Source of the DNA: Candidatus Thorarchaeota archaeon SMTZ1-45
Lineage (GTDB): Archaea; Asgardarchaeota; Thorarchaeia; Thorarchaeales; Thorarchaeaceae
Assembly (NCBI GenBank): GCA_001563335.1
Contig: LRSL01000082.1
Span: 1 to 40,882 of the forward strand
Direction: 5' to 3'
DNA length: 40,882 bases
Shown here: positions 8,554 through 17,183 of the stretch, one piece after another
How positions within the stretch are numbered: position 1 is the first letter of the stretch
Layout of the letters: each line of letters starts with the position of its first letter
Position numbers and translations under genes: made by a program
Notes under the pieces: generated by a model
What the model was told of the DNA's origin: nothing
Seen by the model: only the letters and a program-made list of their open reading frames with translations
Databases searched by the model: none

Positions 8554-10065
8554 TCATTTTGTGATTAAATCCGGAAATGTAGAATTGATGATATTCTTGA
8601 GATATCTCATGCTAGGATATTGATTCGCAATGTTACTGACATCCTTCAATATTTTGTGCATGTCGTCATATCTTCTTTGTTTTTGACGAAGACTCGCTTG
8701 GAGAATCAGAGCTCGCGCTTCGATACCTGGAAGGTCGTTTGTTTTTGCATGCTCGAACAGCCTCTGCATCCAAGGTCCTGATACATCTAATTTACTCATT
8801 GTAGATTCTTCATCCAGTAAGGCGATTTCAATTTCAGTGAGGTTGAGAAGACAGATGTTCTCAATCATTAGATTAGGATCCTCTTGATGAGATTTCAGAA
8901 CTTCTTCGAAACATTGGACAGCGGCAGTCAGGTCATTCTCTTCTTTGTCCAAGATGCCCTCCACCATATGATAGAATACGAACATGGTATTATCTGCTGA
9001 CTTCAGCATCATTTTATGAGCAACTGCAAGTTTTTTCTTTGCCTCATCTTTTCTTCCAAGATTGATTAGAGCCCAAGCAGATTGAATAATTGGGTATGAA
9101 AGTCTTCGATGTTTAAAGTAATCTATGTCAAATCCTGTAGTCATAAATTCTAGGGCTTTTTCTCCCTCACCAATCTGATTATAGTAGAATGCAGAGATAA
9201 ATTTCAGGACGTCAAATTTAACATCTTCATATTCTCGCATTGAAAGGGCTTTAAGGTATTTTTCGAGTCCTCCGTTGGTTTCACCTCGCAATGTCATGAT
9301 ATGACCTAGTTCTCCCAAGACAATTAGATTTGCATCTCTAAATCCTAAGTACTCGCACCTTTCCTTCGTTGAGTAAAGTAGATCAAGTGCAGCCCTGAGA
9401 TTCGTATGTTTCAAACGGTTAGCGATTCGAGTTTGGATTGCAGTTTCTATAACTTGGTCATCGAATGTGCGTGCTGTTTCAAGTGCTTCTTTTAGTACAA
9501 TTAACTCCTCTCTTGTTTTTCGCCCCATTCTATATGTATCAGCTTCGATTAAATACAAATACGATTTGAAGCATTCTAATTCCTTATTTTCATTCACATT
9601 TGAGGTGATAATATCAATTGGTCTGATGTCAACATCAGCCTCTGGATATAGAAACTTAATTTTGATTCTCCAATTCAAGTACAAGTGAGTTGCAAACCAA
9701 TCGTTGGGAGCATCACTAATGGCATAATGAAGCGATGTCCTCATCTCCTCCCAACTTGCACTCTCACCCTTCATAGCCCAAATGGTCAGGATCAAGGGTT
9801 CAGCCAAGTTTGGGACTTTTCGTTCTTTCTCTAACTCATAAATGAGGTTGTAGTTATTAATATTATATAGAAAGAAGATTGCTAGATACTCCAGCAATGG
9901 AGATACTTTTTCAGAGAGCACTCGCTTGGCCAACCTTTCTGCAAAATCACTATAATTCACTGCCTCATCCATGATAGTTTCGAGGATGCCTCGTGTATCT
10001 TCATCAATATGAGAAAAACACATAGTAATGGTTCCTATTGGTTTCACTATCAGTACCACCGGCAA
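8554..10065 (-). CDS. TPR-like helical-repeat protein
   Basis: The product (up to 503 residues) is almost entirely alpha-helical and soluble, with helix-pair repeats of the tetratricopeptide kind: A-L-x-x-L/Y-x-x-A pairs such as RAALDLLYSTKERCEYLG, GGLEKYLKALSM, EKALEFMTTG, and AVQCFEEVLKSHQ. TPR arrays act as protein-protein interaction scaffolds. No catalytic motif is visible. The longest frame starts at TTG 10065; an in-frame ATG at 10023 (MCFSHIDED) is also plausible and would drop a hydrophobic leader that looks unlike the rest. It is convergent with the upstream regulator gene and divergent from a THEP1-type NTPase. I do not recognise a specific family. Confidence 0.7.
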   Translation of the reverse strand: MPVVLIVKPIGTITMCFSHIDEDTRGILETIMDEAVNYSDFAERLAKRVLSEKVSPLLEYLAIFFLYNINNYNLIYELEKERKVPNLAEPLILTIWAMKGESASWEEMRTSLHYAISDAPNDWFATHLYLNWRIKIKFLYPEADVDIRPIDIITSNVNENKELECFKSYLYLIEADTYRMGRKTREELIVLKEALETARTFDDQVIETAIQTRIANRLKHTNLRAALDLLYSTKERCEYLGFRDANLIVLGELGHIMTLRGETNGGLEKYLKALSMREYEDVKFDVLKFISAFYYNQIGEGEKALEFMTTGFDIDYFKHRRLSYPIIQSAWALINLGRKDEAKKKLAVAHKMMLKSADNTMFVFYHMVEGILDKEENDLTAAVQCFEEVLKSHQEDPNLMIENICLLNLTEIEIALLDEESTMSKLDVSGPWMQRLFEHAKTNDLPGIEARALILQASLRQKQRRYDDMHKILKDVSNIANQYPSMRYLKNIINSTFPDLITK

Positions 10066-10159
10066 TTGGAGAACGGATTAGATTGGAGGAGTTTGTACAT
10101 CAATGCTATACGATTTATTAATTGTTATTAGAAAAGAAATGGGGTGAGGCGTTCCTGAT

Positions 10160-10678
10160 ATGCTGGAGAAAAACATACTACTCACTGGAAAACCTGGAAC
10201 AGGTAAGACTACAGCAATCAGGATTGTGGTTGACCAACTCAATCCAGTAAGTACAGCGGGTTTTTGGTCCAGAGAAATCAGAGTGGGAGGGCAACGGATT
10301 GGCTTTGCAATCGAAACATTGTCTGGTAAGATCGGAACTTTGGCGCATGTGAATCTGGAACATGGTCCGAAAGTAAGCAAGTATAGGGTTAACATAAATG
10401 ACATAGATTCTATCATTGTGCCTGAGTTGGAAATGGCACGTACATCAGGTCGATTTATCATCATTGATGAAATTGCCAAAATGGAACTGTTCTCAGAGAA
10501 CTTCGAAGTTGAGGTTCGTAAATGCTTAGAAACGAAACGAGTCATTGGTACAATCCAACAAAGAACACATCCCTTTCTCAATGAAATTAGGTCCAGGAGT
10601 GATGTTCAGCTGATTGAACTGACAACAGAAAACCGTAACCTAGTTCCAACACAGGTTCTGAGGATTCTGAAGGTTTAG
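10160..10678 (+). CDS. THEP1-type nucleoside-triphosphatase
   Basis: The 172-residue protein fits the compact THEP1/NTPCR P-loop NTPase family in length and order of motifs: Walker A GKPGTGKTT near the start, the family-typical GFWSREIRVGGQRIGF segment, Walker B-like FIIIDEIAKMELFS, and a late VIGTIQQRTHP strand. Members hydrolyse NTPs to NDPs in vitro; the cellular role is unsettled. A purine-rich GGGGTGAGG about ten bases before the ATG serves as ribosome-binding site. The gene stands alone between two minus-strand genes and converges with the Ig-repeat surface protein five bases beyond its stop. Confidence 0.88.
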   Translation: MLEKNILLTGKPGTGKTTAIRIVVDQLNPVSTAGFWSREIRVGGQRIGFAIETLSGKIGTLAHVNLEHGPKVSKYRVNINDIDSIIVPELEMARTSGRFIIIDEIAKMELFSENFEVEVRKCLETKRVIGTIQQRTHPFLNEIRSRSDVQLIELTTENRNLVPTQVLRILKV

Positions 10679-10683
10679 AGTAC

Positions 10684-12441
10684 TTACCTTGTCTTGGTTC
10701 TGAAATACAGAACAAGGATTACCAATAGGGACAGAGAACCAAAAATCACAACCACTGCATATAGAAGTGCAGGTACTCTGTCAATTCCCTGAGGTATAAT
10801 CTCCACTGCAATCCAGCCTGTATCGAAGATAAGCTGAACGGATGAATTGTCCTGTGCAACGACCTTGAACCAAACCACAACACCGTGAGAGTACTCGCCA
10901 AGTGCAACTGTGAAAATATTCACAATCTCAGACTGGTTCATATTTTCAGTTTCGAATTCAAAGTCAACAGACTCAGGATCACCAACACCCCATTGAATCT
11001 CTATATCGCTGATATTGTTCAAGTCCCATACATACGCAACGACCGAGAGATTATTACTTGTAGGAGTTGAGTAGGTTTGGATTGCACGCACTTGTGCAAC
11101 TGTTGGTGGATGTGCATCTGGTGTGACTTCAACCTCTATCAAAGAGAATGCACTCTGATTGAAGAAGTCAGTATATGTCATATTATAGAGATAGATACCA
11201 ACTGGAAAACGATCTACATTCAAAACATATTCCTCTCCACGCCAAGTGCCATTATCGTAAGTTTCTCCATTGAGTGTGAGATTGAATGATTTAGGATTGC
11301 TTTCTTGGATTGTCCAATTGATGTCGTAACCTGTGTATCCTTCCTCGTAAGAGAGATCACCAGAGGAAGTAATGATAGGAGCTCGGATATCAGGGTAGAT
11401 TGTTACATTGACTGAATCATTTGTCATTCTGCCAAAATCATCAAAGAGCGTAAGGGTGATTGTATAGTTACCAAGGAAAAGTCCATCAATGTCAATAACA
11501 AGATCTTCTCCCTCAGGATCACTAAAAGTCCAATCAGGTACTTCTATATCTAGGAAAGTGTGAAATTCAGATACATTCCCATACGAAGTATCATTATAGA
11601 GTATGACTGCTTTAACCGTGTAGTTCTTTGGATTACTATCATATGCATGCCATGTAATATCGTACCCTTCATCACCGAACTCATAAGCAATATCATCGGG
11701 AGACGTTATTGTCGGATATGTCAAGTCAGGTACAACTGTGACATTCACATAACTTGAAGAATTTCGACCAAATGTATCATTCACGAACAAAGAATATAGA
11801 TACCAACGAGATGCGTTCAGTCCATCCACATTGATGGTAATATTTCTACCATCCCAAGGTCCAGATACAATGACGCTTTCATTACTGCTAGGTTCATTTG
11901 ATATTCTGGATACATTATAGAAGTCAGGATTTGATTCAGTAATATTCCAGCGTATCTCATGTCCAAAACTCCCAGCCTCATATGTAATATTATTTGGTTG
12001 TGCAATAATTGGTGCAGTTTCATCCAGGATGATTGTAATGATGGTTGTCGCTGATGCATTCTCGCCTTCTTGGTTAAAGACAGTACAGACCATTGTGATT
12101 TCTTTAGGAAGTGTATCAACCAGATTATTTTGATAGAGCCAAGCAAGATATACTGTGATAGCACCACCCTCCCAAAATCCATAGTCTAACCTGACACCTT
12201 CAGCTGTCACACTATAATTCTTGGGATTTGGATCACTTGCATGATAGACAATTGTACGGCCAATGGTTCCATTCTCAAACTGGTAAGTGCTAGGTCCAGA
12301 AATGGTCGGAGCTGCAGGCTCCATAATGGCAATTCTATCATAGGAATGACTGAGATTATTTGTGTTCAAAACGTAAGGTGAAAGAACAAACCATGCCAGC
12401 ATAACTACAATTGCAATGTTGCGGAGTTTCGATGAAACCAT
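10684..12441 (-). CDS. large surface protein with tandem Ig-like repeats
   Basis: The 585-residue protein has a signal peptide (hydrophobic run at about 8-25), at least four tandem beta-sandwich repeats of about 90-105 residues, a divergent fifth domain (about 447-545), and a single membrane span near 558-578 with a short basic tail. The repeats share the same order: a P-x-I-x-x-P/S strand, Y-E-x-G, a W-x-x-x-x-S/D-N-P-K/D-x-Y/F turn, and a final V-N-V-T strand leading to PD. Examples begin APIIAQPNN, YPTITSPDD and APIITSSGD. More than twenty N-x-S/T sequons suggest heavy N-glycosylation. It is probably an envelope or adhesion protein exposed outside the cell. A good TATA box (12503-12511) and an AGGAAG eight bases before the ATG support the start. 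Confidence 0.82.
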   Translation of the reverse strand: MVSSKLRNIAIVVMLAWFVLSPYVLNTNNLSHSYDRIAIMEPAAPTISGPSTYQFENGTIGRTIVYHASDPNPKNYSVTAEGVRLDYGFWEGGAITVYLAWLYQNNLVDTLPKEITMVCTVFNQEGENASATTIITIILDETAPIIAQPNNITYEAGSFGHEIRWNITESNPDFYNVSRISNEPSSNESVIVSGPWDGRNITINVDGLNASRWYLYSLFVNDTFGRNSSSYVNVTVVPDLTYPTITSPDDIAYEFGDEGYDITWHAYDSNPKNYTVKAVILYNDTSYGNVSEFHTFLDIEVPDWTFSDPEGEDLVIDIDGLFLGNYTITLTLFDDFGRMTNDSVNVTIYPDIRAPIITSSGDLSYEEGYTGYDINWTIQESNPKSFNLTLNGETYDNGTWRGEEYVLNVDRFPVGIYLYNMTYTDFFNQSAFSLIEVEVTPDAHPPTVAQVRAIQTYSTPTSNNLSVVAYVWDLNNISDIEIQWGVGDPESVDFEFETENMNQSEIVNIFTVALGEYSHGVVVWFKVVAQDNSSVQLIFDTGWIAVEIIPQGIDRVPALLYAVVVIFGSLSLLVILVLYFRTKTR

Positions 12442-12502
12442 CTGACTAACTTCCTAATATTGTCTATATGTGGACTTATTGACCGCTCGAACTTCTTGGT
12501 GT

Positions 12503-12511
12503 AGTTTTATA
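12503..12511 (-). promoter_or_regulatory. TATA box for the Ig-repeat surface protein
   Basis: On the minus strand the bases read GGGTATAAAACT, with purine-rich sequence just upstream as in a BRE. The expected initiation point near 12478 leaves a leader of about 37 bases before the ATG at 12441. Confidence 0.5.
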
Positions 12512-12646
12512 CCCTTCGGTGATTGACATCCACTACAACAAACATATAGGGTATTTGTATGGCATAGGCTGATAAGACAGGATGTTTGTTCAAATTATGA
12601 AGAACTCTGTCTACAATGGGACTAGCAAGACATAGGGGAAGCAATA

Positions 12647-13561
12647 GTGCCAAAAGCGATTCATTCGATATGGTGGGATGACAATCTCGGCCCTTCGGTT
12701 GGCAGGTCATATCCTGAAACAGACCCTTTGACGAGTGAAGAAGCATTAATCATCTTTATGGGTCATGGAGTGAATCGAGAGGCTGAAGTGGGGTATTCAA
12801 AATTACCTCGCGGATTAACGATTTCCTATATGAAACCTCCAAACTGTATAGCTGTCCTTCTGGATGATGGAGAGAACACTACAACCATTGAGCGGAATCT
12901 CCTTAGACTTGTGAAATATATTGATTTCAATAGTGACAGGTGGGACAATGAGCTTCAACGTGCCTTTGAATTACTCCATGAATTAATTGACGAAACAAGT
13001 GGAGCTGAACTCTTAACGAATCCGGAGGTAAAGAAGCTTGTCGAGGATATGTCAGACAAAAGAGTACCTGCAATCACACCAAGGCATGTGCTACGTGCAT
13101 CAGTTAGATATCCTAAAGCGCAAGACTACTTTGGTAATGATGATGATGAAATCGTCAGAATTTTGAAAGACCTGGAAGATGAAGGGATACTTGAATCGCG
13201 CACCTATGGACGACGTGTTGAATGTAGGCAATGTGGTGAATCAGATTTATCGATAGAGCTACATTGTCCCCACTGTGACTCCAACGATTTACATAAAGTC
13301 TACACACTCTTCTGCCCAAAGTGCAGTGATCAATTTCATGCAATACTAGTTGATGATATTGCGGAGATTACATGCTTAAGCTGTAAACAACCTGTAAAAG
13401 TTAAAGAACTCGCGATTATTGATGTGGAACCACTGTGCAATAAATGTGGCACCGCTTCAAATGATCCCAAGATTGTTTTTCGTTGTGCATCATGTGGAAA
13501 GCACCTGAGAAGCCCAGACCTTTTAGCGGGTACTGGGCTAGCTTATTATCCAAAATGGTGA
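12647..13561 (+). CDS. longin-like N-terminus plus zinc-ribbon protein
   Basis: The 304-residue protein has three parts. Residues about 1-90 run IHSIWWDDNLGPSV, a Y-P-E, then a helix and strands; the W-x-D-x-x-G-P pattern is one I associate with longin/roadblock-like domains of Asgard archaea. Residues about 100-190 are helical and end in a winged-helix-like stretch (EIVRILKDLEDEGILESR). Residues about 195-295 hold six CxxC pairs: CRQC, CPHC, CPKC, CLSC, CNKC and CASC, enough for three zinc ribbons. The combination suggests a regulator or adaptor; function is unknown. GTG start with GGGGA upstream. It precedes mtd by 55 bases on the same strand. Confidence 0.7.
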   Translation: MPKAIHSIWWDDNLGPSVGRSYPETDPLTSEEALIIFMGHGVNREAEVGYSKLPRGLTISYMKPPNCIAVLLDDGENTTTIERNLLRLVKYIDFNSDRWDNELQRAFELLHELIDETSGAELLTNPEVKKLVEDMSDKRVPAITPRHVLRASVRYPKAQDYFGNDDDEIVRILKDLEDEGILESRTYGRRVECRQCGESDLSIELHCPHCDSNDLHKVYTLFCPKCSDQFHAILVDDIAEITCLSCKQPVKVKELAIIDVEPLCNKCGTASNDPKIVFRCASCGKHLRSPDLLAGTGLAYYPKW

Positions 13562-13616
13562 ACCACAACAGTTTTGTCGAGCATTGAGCTGCGTCACAAA
13601 GGAGTGAGATGACAAA

Positions 13617-14483
13617 ATGTCAGAAACCACAATAAATGTAGGAGTTATCAAGCTTGGTGCTATTGCTTCAGCACCACTTCTTGATCTAATATTTGATGAG
13701 CGTGCAGAACGAGATGATATCAATGTTCGAGCTTTTACAAGCGGTGCAAAGATGGACGAGGAATCGAGTATAGGTCCTGCTGAGTCTTTAATAGCATGGG
13801 CACCTCATCTTGTACTAATAGTAAGTCCAAATGCTGCTCTGCCCGGACCAACCAAGGTGAGAGAGATGTTAGCTGAAGCCAAACTTCCGACAATATCGAT
13901 CTCAGATGGTCCTGCAGAAAAAGCATTCTACAAGAAAGATGATGAAGGAAAGAAGCAACCATATGTCTTAGATGGCCAGGGATTCATTGTGATTCCCGCT
14001 GACTCAATGATAGGAGCAAAGAAAGAATTCCTTGATCCAACGGAGATGTCATTGTTCAATGCTGACGCAATCAAGGTTCTATCAATAACAGGCGTAGTAA
14101 GAGCAATACAGCATGAGTTAGACATTGTTATCGCAGCTATTCAAGCTGGCGAAACTCCCAAGATGCCTCTGGTAAAACTTACAGCTGAAGAGATTGTCAA
14201 GTGTGGATACTTCAAGAATCCGTATGCCAAGGCTAAAGCCATTGCAGCTCTTACTATCTCAGAAGCAGTGGCGGAGGTTACAACTAAGGGGTGCTTCAAG
14301 ACAAAAGAAGCAGAGGATTATATTCCGCTTGTCGCAGCTGGTCATGAGATGATGCGCGCAGCGGCAAAGCTAGCTGATGAAATTCGAGAACTAGAAAAGG
14401 CTGGAGATTCTGTACTCAGGAACCCACATGTTTCAAAAGGTAAAGTAAAGACCAAGACTGCTTTAATGGATAAACCAAAGTAG
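13617..14483 (+). CDS. mtd: F420-dependent methylene-tetrahydromethanopterin dehydrogenase
   Basis: The 288-residue product matches Mtd along its whole length. Family landmarks are VGVIKLGAIASAPLLDL at the N-terminus, FTSGAKM, VLIVSPNAALPGP, MIGAKKEFLDPTEMSLFNAD, FKNPYAKAKAIAA and VAAGHEMMRAAAKLADE near the C-terminus. Mtd interconverts methenyl- and methylene-H4MPT using F420H2/F420, in the cytoplasmic methyl branch of the archaeal Wood-Ljungdahl pathway. Length is close to the usual 275-285 residues. GGAGTGAG at 13601-13608 sits eight bases before the ATG. Other H4MPT enzymes are not in this window. Its presence implies that the organism makes both F420 and H4MPT. Confidence 0.95.
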   Translation: MSETTINVGVIKLGAIASAPLLDLIFDERAERDDINVRAFTSGAKMDEESSIGPAESLIAWAPHLVLIVSPNAALPGPTKVREMLAEAKLPTISISDGPAEKAFYKKDDEGKKQPYVLDGQGFIVIPADSMIGAKKEFLDPTEMSLFNADAIKVLSITGVVRAIQHELDIVIAAIQAGETPKMPLVKLTAEEIVKCGYFKNPYAKAKAIAALTISEAVAEVTTKGCFKTKEAEDYIPLVAAGHEMMRAAAKLADEIRELEKAGDSVLRNPHVSKGKVKTKTALMDKPK

Positions 14484-14497
14484 TCTCCATGCTACTT
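14478..14497. terminator. short inverted repeat spanning two convergent stop codons
   Basis: AAGTAG (14478-14483) and CTACTT (14492-14497) form a perfect 6-base stem with an 8-base loop. Each arm contains the stop codon of one of the convergent genes (mtd and the MFS-HhH gene), so the sequence is partly coding and partly a possible shared transcript end. Confidence 0.3.
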
Positions 14498-16075
14498 CTT
14501 CTTCTTCACAGTCTTCTTTACGACCTTTCGAGCATTCTTCAGAATCTTCTCAGCTCGATCAATAGTAAGCCCATCAATCTTCTGGGCTAGTCTCTGAGCG
14601 GATTCGCCAGCTAGTTGTGCGGCGGATTCATATCCCGCCGCATTCAATTTCTTCTCCAAACTTGCACCAATTCCATCAACTCTTCTCAAAGGGAGCATGT
14701 CCTTTAACTCCTCCCCAAGAATAGCATCCATCTCACTATCACTAAGGTCAGTGCTTGCATCTATGATGTCAATCTGGCTTTTGATCGAAGCAAAGTCATC
14801 AGCTCTAACAAACGCGTCGACTGTTTTCTTTACTTGGCGTTCATCAAAATCTAGGTCGAGGTCCTCCATCTCAATTTCTCTCCCAAGTGTTGTGGGCAAA
14901 GGTCCAGTTAAATAGAGAGCTCCAAGAGATAATAGAATAGCAACCTGGCCTCCTATTGTAGGTAACAAACTTGGAGCACTAAAGGTAACACCAAACACAA
15001 CAACATTGAAATCCAACGCCCAAAACAATGTCATGTAGCCTAGAAAGAAGAACCAATATATCGATAGACGGAATCCCTTTGTTTTAACAGATCCTAGTTC
15101 TGGCCATATCAACAACAGACATAGCCCTAACAGGTAACCTTCCACAATTCTCTCTGAAAACAGCAGAAAATCTAGATAACCGAGTTCATATAATGAAGAA
15201 CCAAAGATGGTTAAAAGACCCATAAGGAGAATTACGAAACGAAATGCAGTTTTTCGTCCAAGACGATCTGACATGACACCAGCAAGCAGTATTGAAACAA
15301 CAAAGGGCACCATCTCAAGATAGCCATAAGATGCAGCTTGACGAAGCGATATGAACATAGGATCAGGAAGACCTAGTTCCAGTTTGGTGACAGTGTACCA
15401 AAGCAGATGAGCTCCTAAAATGAGCGTCATTGGTATGAAATATCTGAATGAGCTGCCAGCTATCGTGAGTGATGCACGAGCAACTTTCCATGGTCTGAAA
15501 GAAGCTGATAATAAAATTGCGATTAATGCTATGAAAGCAGGGAGAGTAATAGTATTCAAGACAATTGGAAACAGAAGAAAACCCCTAAGAGATTCGAAGA
15601 TGTTGTACACAATAATTGCTATTGCAAGGAAGATTGATACCGTTCTCCCTCGAAAGCGAAGAACGACACTTTGATTGATACGCACGGACCAAGATATCAG
15701 CATCAAAGTAAGGCAACCAAAAGTACTAGTGGCAAGCAACATTGGGTAGATGTTTCCATATCCAGGTATAATATCCAAGACACTGAGAATTCCAACAAAA
15801 CTTGGGATTAATGCCGCTATATACATCAGAAGGTTATGTTTTCGAACACGATCAACTAGCAAACCTGAGAGAGGTAGAGCAATTGTCGCAGTAAGAGCTC
15901 CATAACCAAGCAGATTGGCATGCTGGAATGGTGTTATAGCAATGTAACTAAACAGAGATCCAGTCAGGAGACCTGTGATTACATATATGGAGAATGCAAA
16001 GGGGAATGCTAACAACACATAGATGACCATAGTCTTAAACGGAAAATCTCGATACTCCAGCAAGTCCAAATCCAC
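14492..16075 (-). CDS. MFS-type membrane protein with C-terminal helix-hairpin-helix domain
   Basis: The 527-residue protein has about 12 membrane spans (roughly residues 15-390) with MFS features, including LSGLLVDRVRKHN and LAGVMSDRLGRKTAF, both matching the GxxxDxxGRR loop motif at the start of each six-helix half. After the last span comes an acidic cytoplasmic linker (about 395-458), then residues 459-515 with LRRVDGIGASLEKKLNAAGY and ESAAQLAGE, a helix-hairpin-helix fold of the kind found in DNA- or protein-binding proteins (LPxVGPxxAxxL type). The tail ends in KKTVKKKK. A transporter carrying an HhH tail is unusual; the tail may dock to nucleic acid or to a partner protein. The start is ambiguous among a GTG and two TTG codons within five residues, all behind AAAGGTGG. 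Confidence 0.8.
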   Translation of the reverse strand: MDLDLLEYRDFPFKTMVIYVLLAFPFAFSIYVITGLLTGSLFSYIAITPFQHANLLGYGALTATIALPLSGLLVDRVRKHNLLMYIAALIPSFVGILSVLDIIPGYGNIYPMLLATSTFGCLTLMLISWSVRINQSVVLRFRGRTVSIFLAIAIIVYNIFESLRGFLLFPIVLNTITLPAFIALIAILLSASFRPWKVARASLTIAGSSFRYFIPMTLILGAHLLWYTVTKLELGLPDPMFISLRQAASYGYLEMVPFVVSILLAGVMSDRLGRKTAFRFVILLMGLLTIFGSSLYELGYLDFLLFSERIVEGYLLGLCLLLIWPELGSVKTKGFRLSIYWFFFLGYMTLFWALDFNVVVFGVTFSAPSLLPTIGGQVAILLSLGALYLTGPLPTTLGREIEMEDLDLDFDERQVKKTVDAFVRADDFASIKSQIDIIDASTDLSDSEMDAILGEELKDMLPLRRVDGIGASLEKKLNAAGYESAAQLAGESAQRLAQKIDGLTIDRAEKILKNARKVVKKTVKKKK

Positions 16076-16190
16076 CTTTCACAGTCTGCGAATCATTAAC
16101 TGGTTATGGATGTTTCGGGCAATATAACAAATTCATCGGCGATATGTTAAAGACGATTGAGAATGTGGACAAAACTAGGAGAGATAATAT

Positions 16191-17099
16191 TTGGTCGATA
16201 AACTCGGCGTTCAGGAATTCATGGTCCTAACGAGTGGAGGTACACCAATCTTTCACTTTTCAAATGTAGACAAGCGAAAACTGGATGAATTATTATCTGG
16301 ATTTCTTAGCGCTATTACTAGCTTTGCGACCGAGTTTGGAGAAAAATCGATTCAACGATTATCATTCGAAGGTTCAGAACTACTTTATGAGCAATTTGGA
16401 ACAGATTATCTCTTCATCTTCTTGGTTGAATCTGGTTCCTCAGAGAAAGTATTGAGAGTTGTCCTGAGAGAGCTAACCAATAGGTTTGTTTTCAGATATC
16501 AGAGCGAGTTGAAAATGGACATCCCAGTTCTTGATGTATTCATGGATTTCGAGAATGATGTTCGGGGAGTATTTTCATACTACGAGGGTATTTTGGTTGT
16601 AATGTCAAGTCTAAGTGCATTTGTAATTCCAGAGATAAAGAAAAACAATCTGGATAATGCGATAAAAACTGGAGGATTTCTTGATGAGTTTCATAGAGAC
16701 CTTGGTAGTTCGGGAAATCGAGTTCTCTCAGCGATAGATGGGATGACTTCAATTTACGATATCAGTAGAAACTTGGGTCTCTCTGAAACTGAAATATCCG
16801 AAATAATCGAATATCTAGCGATTAGAGGGTTACTTAGGGTATCAAAACTCTGTCCACTGCTTCATGAGAAAGACTCTCGCTTCGATGCATACCTTGATCT
16901 GATTGGATTACCAAGTAAAGACTATCAATTACTCGACCGTGCAAAATCCCTTTGCAATGGCGATCGTTCACTTGTAGATGTGAGTGAACGATTAGGTGTC
17001 GTCCCAGAACAACTTTATGAGGTGCTTGAAAAGTTGGGGGATGAAGTGGAATGGAGGCTAGTTGAGGTAACGGGACTAATTGATGAATTAGAGCCTTGA
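16191..17099 (+). CDS. longin-like domain protein with two winged helices
   Basis: The 302-residue soluble protein starts with a longin/roadblock-like fold (about 1-105): strand FMVLTSGGTPIFHF, a long amphipathic helix with FLSAITSFATEFG, strands SIQRLSFEGSELLYE and LFIFLVES, and a final helix with LTNRFVFRYQSEL. A connecting region (105-165) is followed by a winged helix (about 170-225, TSIYDISRNLGLSETEIS) and a second one (about 250-295, RSLVDVSERLGVVPEQLY). Longin and roadblock proteins commonly bind small GTPases and act as scaffolds or exchange factors. The TTG start has AGGAGAG eight bases upstream. It is followed by a paralogue at 17184 and a MinD-like ATPase at 18451, all on the same strand. 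Domain assignment is by pattern only. Confidence 0.72.
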   Translation: MVDKLGVQEFMVLTSGGTPIFHFSNVDKRKLDELLSGFLSAITSFATEFGEKSIQRLSFEGSELLYEQFGTDYLFIFLVESGSSEKVLRVVLRELTNRFVFRYQSELKMDIPVLDVFMDFENDVRGVFSYYEGILVVMSSLSAFVIPEIKKNNLDNAIKTGGFLDEFHRDLGSSGNRVLSAIDGMTSIYDISRNLGLSETEISEIIEYLAIRGLLRVSKLCPLLHEKDSRFDAYLDLIGLPSKDYQLLDRAKSLCNGDRSLVDVSERLGVVPEQLYEVLEKLGDEVEWRLVEVTGLIDELEP

Positions 17100-17170
17100 C
17101 CTGATACCAATTAATTTCTGACAAAGGTATTAAGTGGCTTTGTGTTCCTCCTGATGCTACCGAGTTGAAA

Positions 17171-17183
17171 GGAGGTCACCTCC
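17171..17183 (+). promoter_or_regulatory. self-complementary Shine-Dalgarno element
   Basis: GGAGGTCACCTCC sits directly before the TTG start at 17184. The first half is a near-perfect Shine-Dalgarno sequence; the second half is its exact complement. In RNA, GGAG could pair with CTCC across a 5-base loop and hide the ribosome-binding site. It could instead be a protein-binding palindrome, or chance. Confidence 0.4.

Noticed and set aside
10078..10581. Minus-strand open frame of 167 codons opposite the THEP1-type NTPase
   Set aside because: The plus strand carries a complete NTPase with Walker motifs; the antisense product is Ser/Pro/Ile-rich with no domain character, as expected of a shadow frame.
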